Assembly (NCBI GenBank): GCA_039962225.1
Contig: JAMPKV010000019.1
Location: forward strand, 42,751 to 106,750
Length of the DNA stretch: 64,000 nt
DNA from: Microcoleus sp. AS-A8
GTDB lineage: Bacteria > Cyanobacteriota > Cyanobacteriia > Cyanobacteriales > Coleofasciculaceae
Direction of reading: 5' to 3'
Positions 63,554 to 64,000 of the stretch are shown one piece after another (positions within the stretch are counted from its first letter, which is position 1; each line of letters starts with the position of its first letter). A program made the translations under genes and the position numbers. The notes beneath the pieces were generated by a model. The model worked only from the letters and a program-made list of their open reading frames with translations, ran no database searches and was not told where the DNA came from.

Positions 63554-64000
63554 ATGCTACCAATATTCTATCAAGCTCAGCTAGAAAAGTATCTAAGTCA
63601 ATCTCAACTGATTACATTGAAGTTGTTAGTCTGGTTACTTCAAAGTCAAAAACAGGTAAAAATAGAAAGATTAGCAGCGACGCTACCTTTACCCATTCAG
63701 CAGAACAGCCGTCGTCGTCATATACAACGTTTTTTAAGCCTGAATAAATTAAGTGTGGTTCTCCTGTGGTTTCCCTTAATCAAACAGATAATGGCTCGAC
63801 ACATAGCCAAAGGGAAACAACTGATTATCGCCTTAGATAGAACACAATGGCAAGAGAATAATATCTTGATGGTGAGTGCGATTTATCAAAAAAGAGCCTT
63901 GCCGATATGCAAGGATTTTATTGGATAAAAAGGGAGTGAGCGGCCTCAGAGAGCAACAAGTCGTCTTGCGACCCGTAATTAAGTTATTTAAAGCTCATCA
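63554..64000 (+). pseudogene. IS4-like transposase, frameshifted and cut by window end
   Basis: The frame from 63554 reads MLPIFYQAQLEKYLSQSQLI, RRRHIQRFLSLNKLS and KGKQLIIALDRTQWQENNIL, the N-terminal part and first catalytic Asp (ALDRTQW) of IS4-type DDE transposases. It stops at 63928 after LPICKDFIG, but the next frame continues as ILLDKKGVSGLREQQVVLRP VIKLFKAH to the window edge. The gene is therefore shifted near 63910-63920, unless this is programmed frameshifting. The second Asp and Glu lie beyond the window. Inverted-repeat ends were not identified. Confidence 0.8.

Overview
The window is chromosomal DNA from a cyanobacterium, probably a filamentous, larger-genome type. The evidence is an ndhN gene (cyanobacterial NDH-1), the circadian/redox protein LdpA, a Ycf45-type R3H ATPase, a Tab2/Atab2 RNA-binding protein, a CpcS-type phycobilin lyase, an apocarotenoid oxygenase, frequent HIP1 octamers (GCGATCGC), heptanucleotide tandem repeats in spacers, and the cyanobacterial order of the S10-spc-alpha ribosomal supercluster. 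Genus cannot be fixed from the sequence alone.

Layout. 1-12.7 kb is an accessory segment. It holds two secreted haemagglutination-domain exoproteins (the first runs off the left edge), a CHASE2 class III nucleotide cyclase, a folate/biopterin (BT1) transporter, a MITE-like inverted repeat, a carotenoid oxygenase and a family 2 glycosyltransferase. A CpcS-like lyase follows (13.1-13.6 kb) and converges on prfA across a shared terminator. 13.7-32.9 kb is one long minus-strand ribosomal cluster reading rplC-rplD-rplW-rplB-rpsS-rplV-rpsC-rplP-rpmC-rpsQ-rplN-rplX-rplE-rpsH-rplF-rplR-rpsE-rplO-secY-adk-infA2-infA1-rpmJ-rpsM-rpsK-rpoA-rplQ-truA-rplM-rpsI-rpmE-prfA. Its oddity is a tandem duplication of infA that includes the promoter-like upstream block. 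33.4-42.6 kb reads rightward: ndhN, three von Willebrand A (VWA) genes plus a decayed fourth, an Slr1339-type coiled-coil protein, ldpA, a Ycf45/R3H ATPase, tRNA-Gln and a DUF1400 alpha/beta hydrolase. 42.6-44.2 kb has no convincing protein gene. It carries three intrinsic terminators, two of them preceded by matching promoter-proximal blocks, which look like tandem small-RNA genes.

44.2-58.2 kb is mixed: a class V aminotransferase, tRNA-Asn, MTA phosphorylase, small exported proteins, a 773-residue TPR-like protein, two Uma2 nucleases, Tab2, an AvtA-like aminotransferase, an Omp85 protein and a pentapeptide-repeat protein. A degenerate three-repeat CRISPR-like array starts inside the 3' end of the second Uma2 gene. 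58.4-62.3 kb is a compact minus-strand defence module: a superfamily 2 helicase of the type linked to DNA phosphorothioation, a small unknown protein, and a DndD-like SMC ATPase, with no dndB, dndC or dndE beside it. The right edge has decaying genes: a Rpn-like fragment, a DUF2808 exported protein with an unusual tail, and a frameshifted IS4-like transposase cut by the window end.

The best candidates for something new are the CRISPR remnant fused to a Uma2 gene, the stand-alone three-gene Dnd-like module, the tandem small-RNA candidates at 43.6-43.8 kb, and the paired infA genes.
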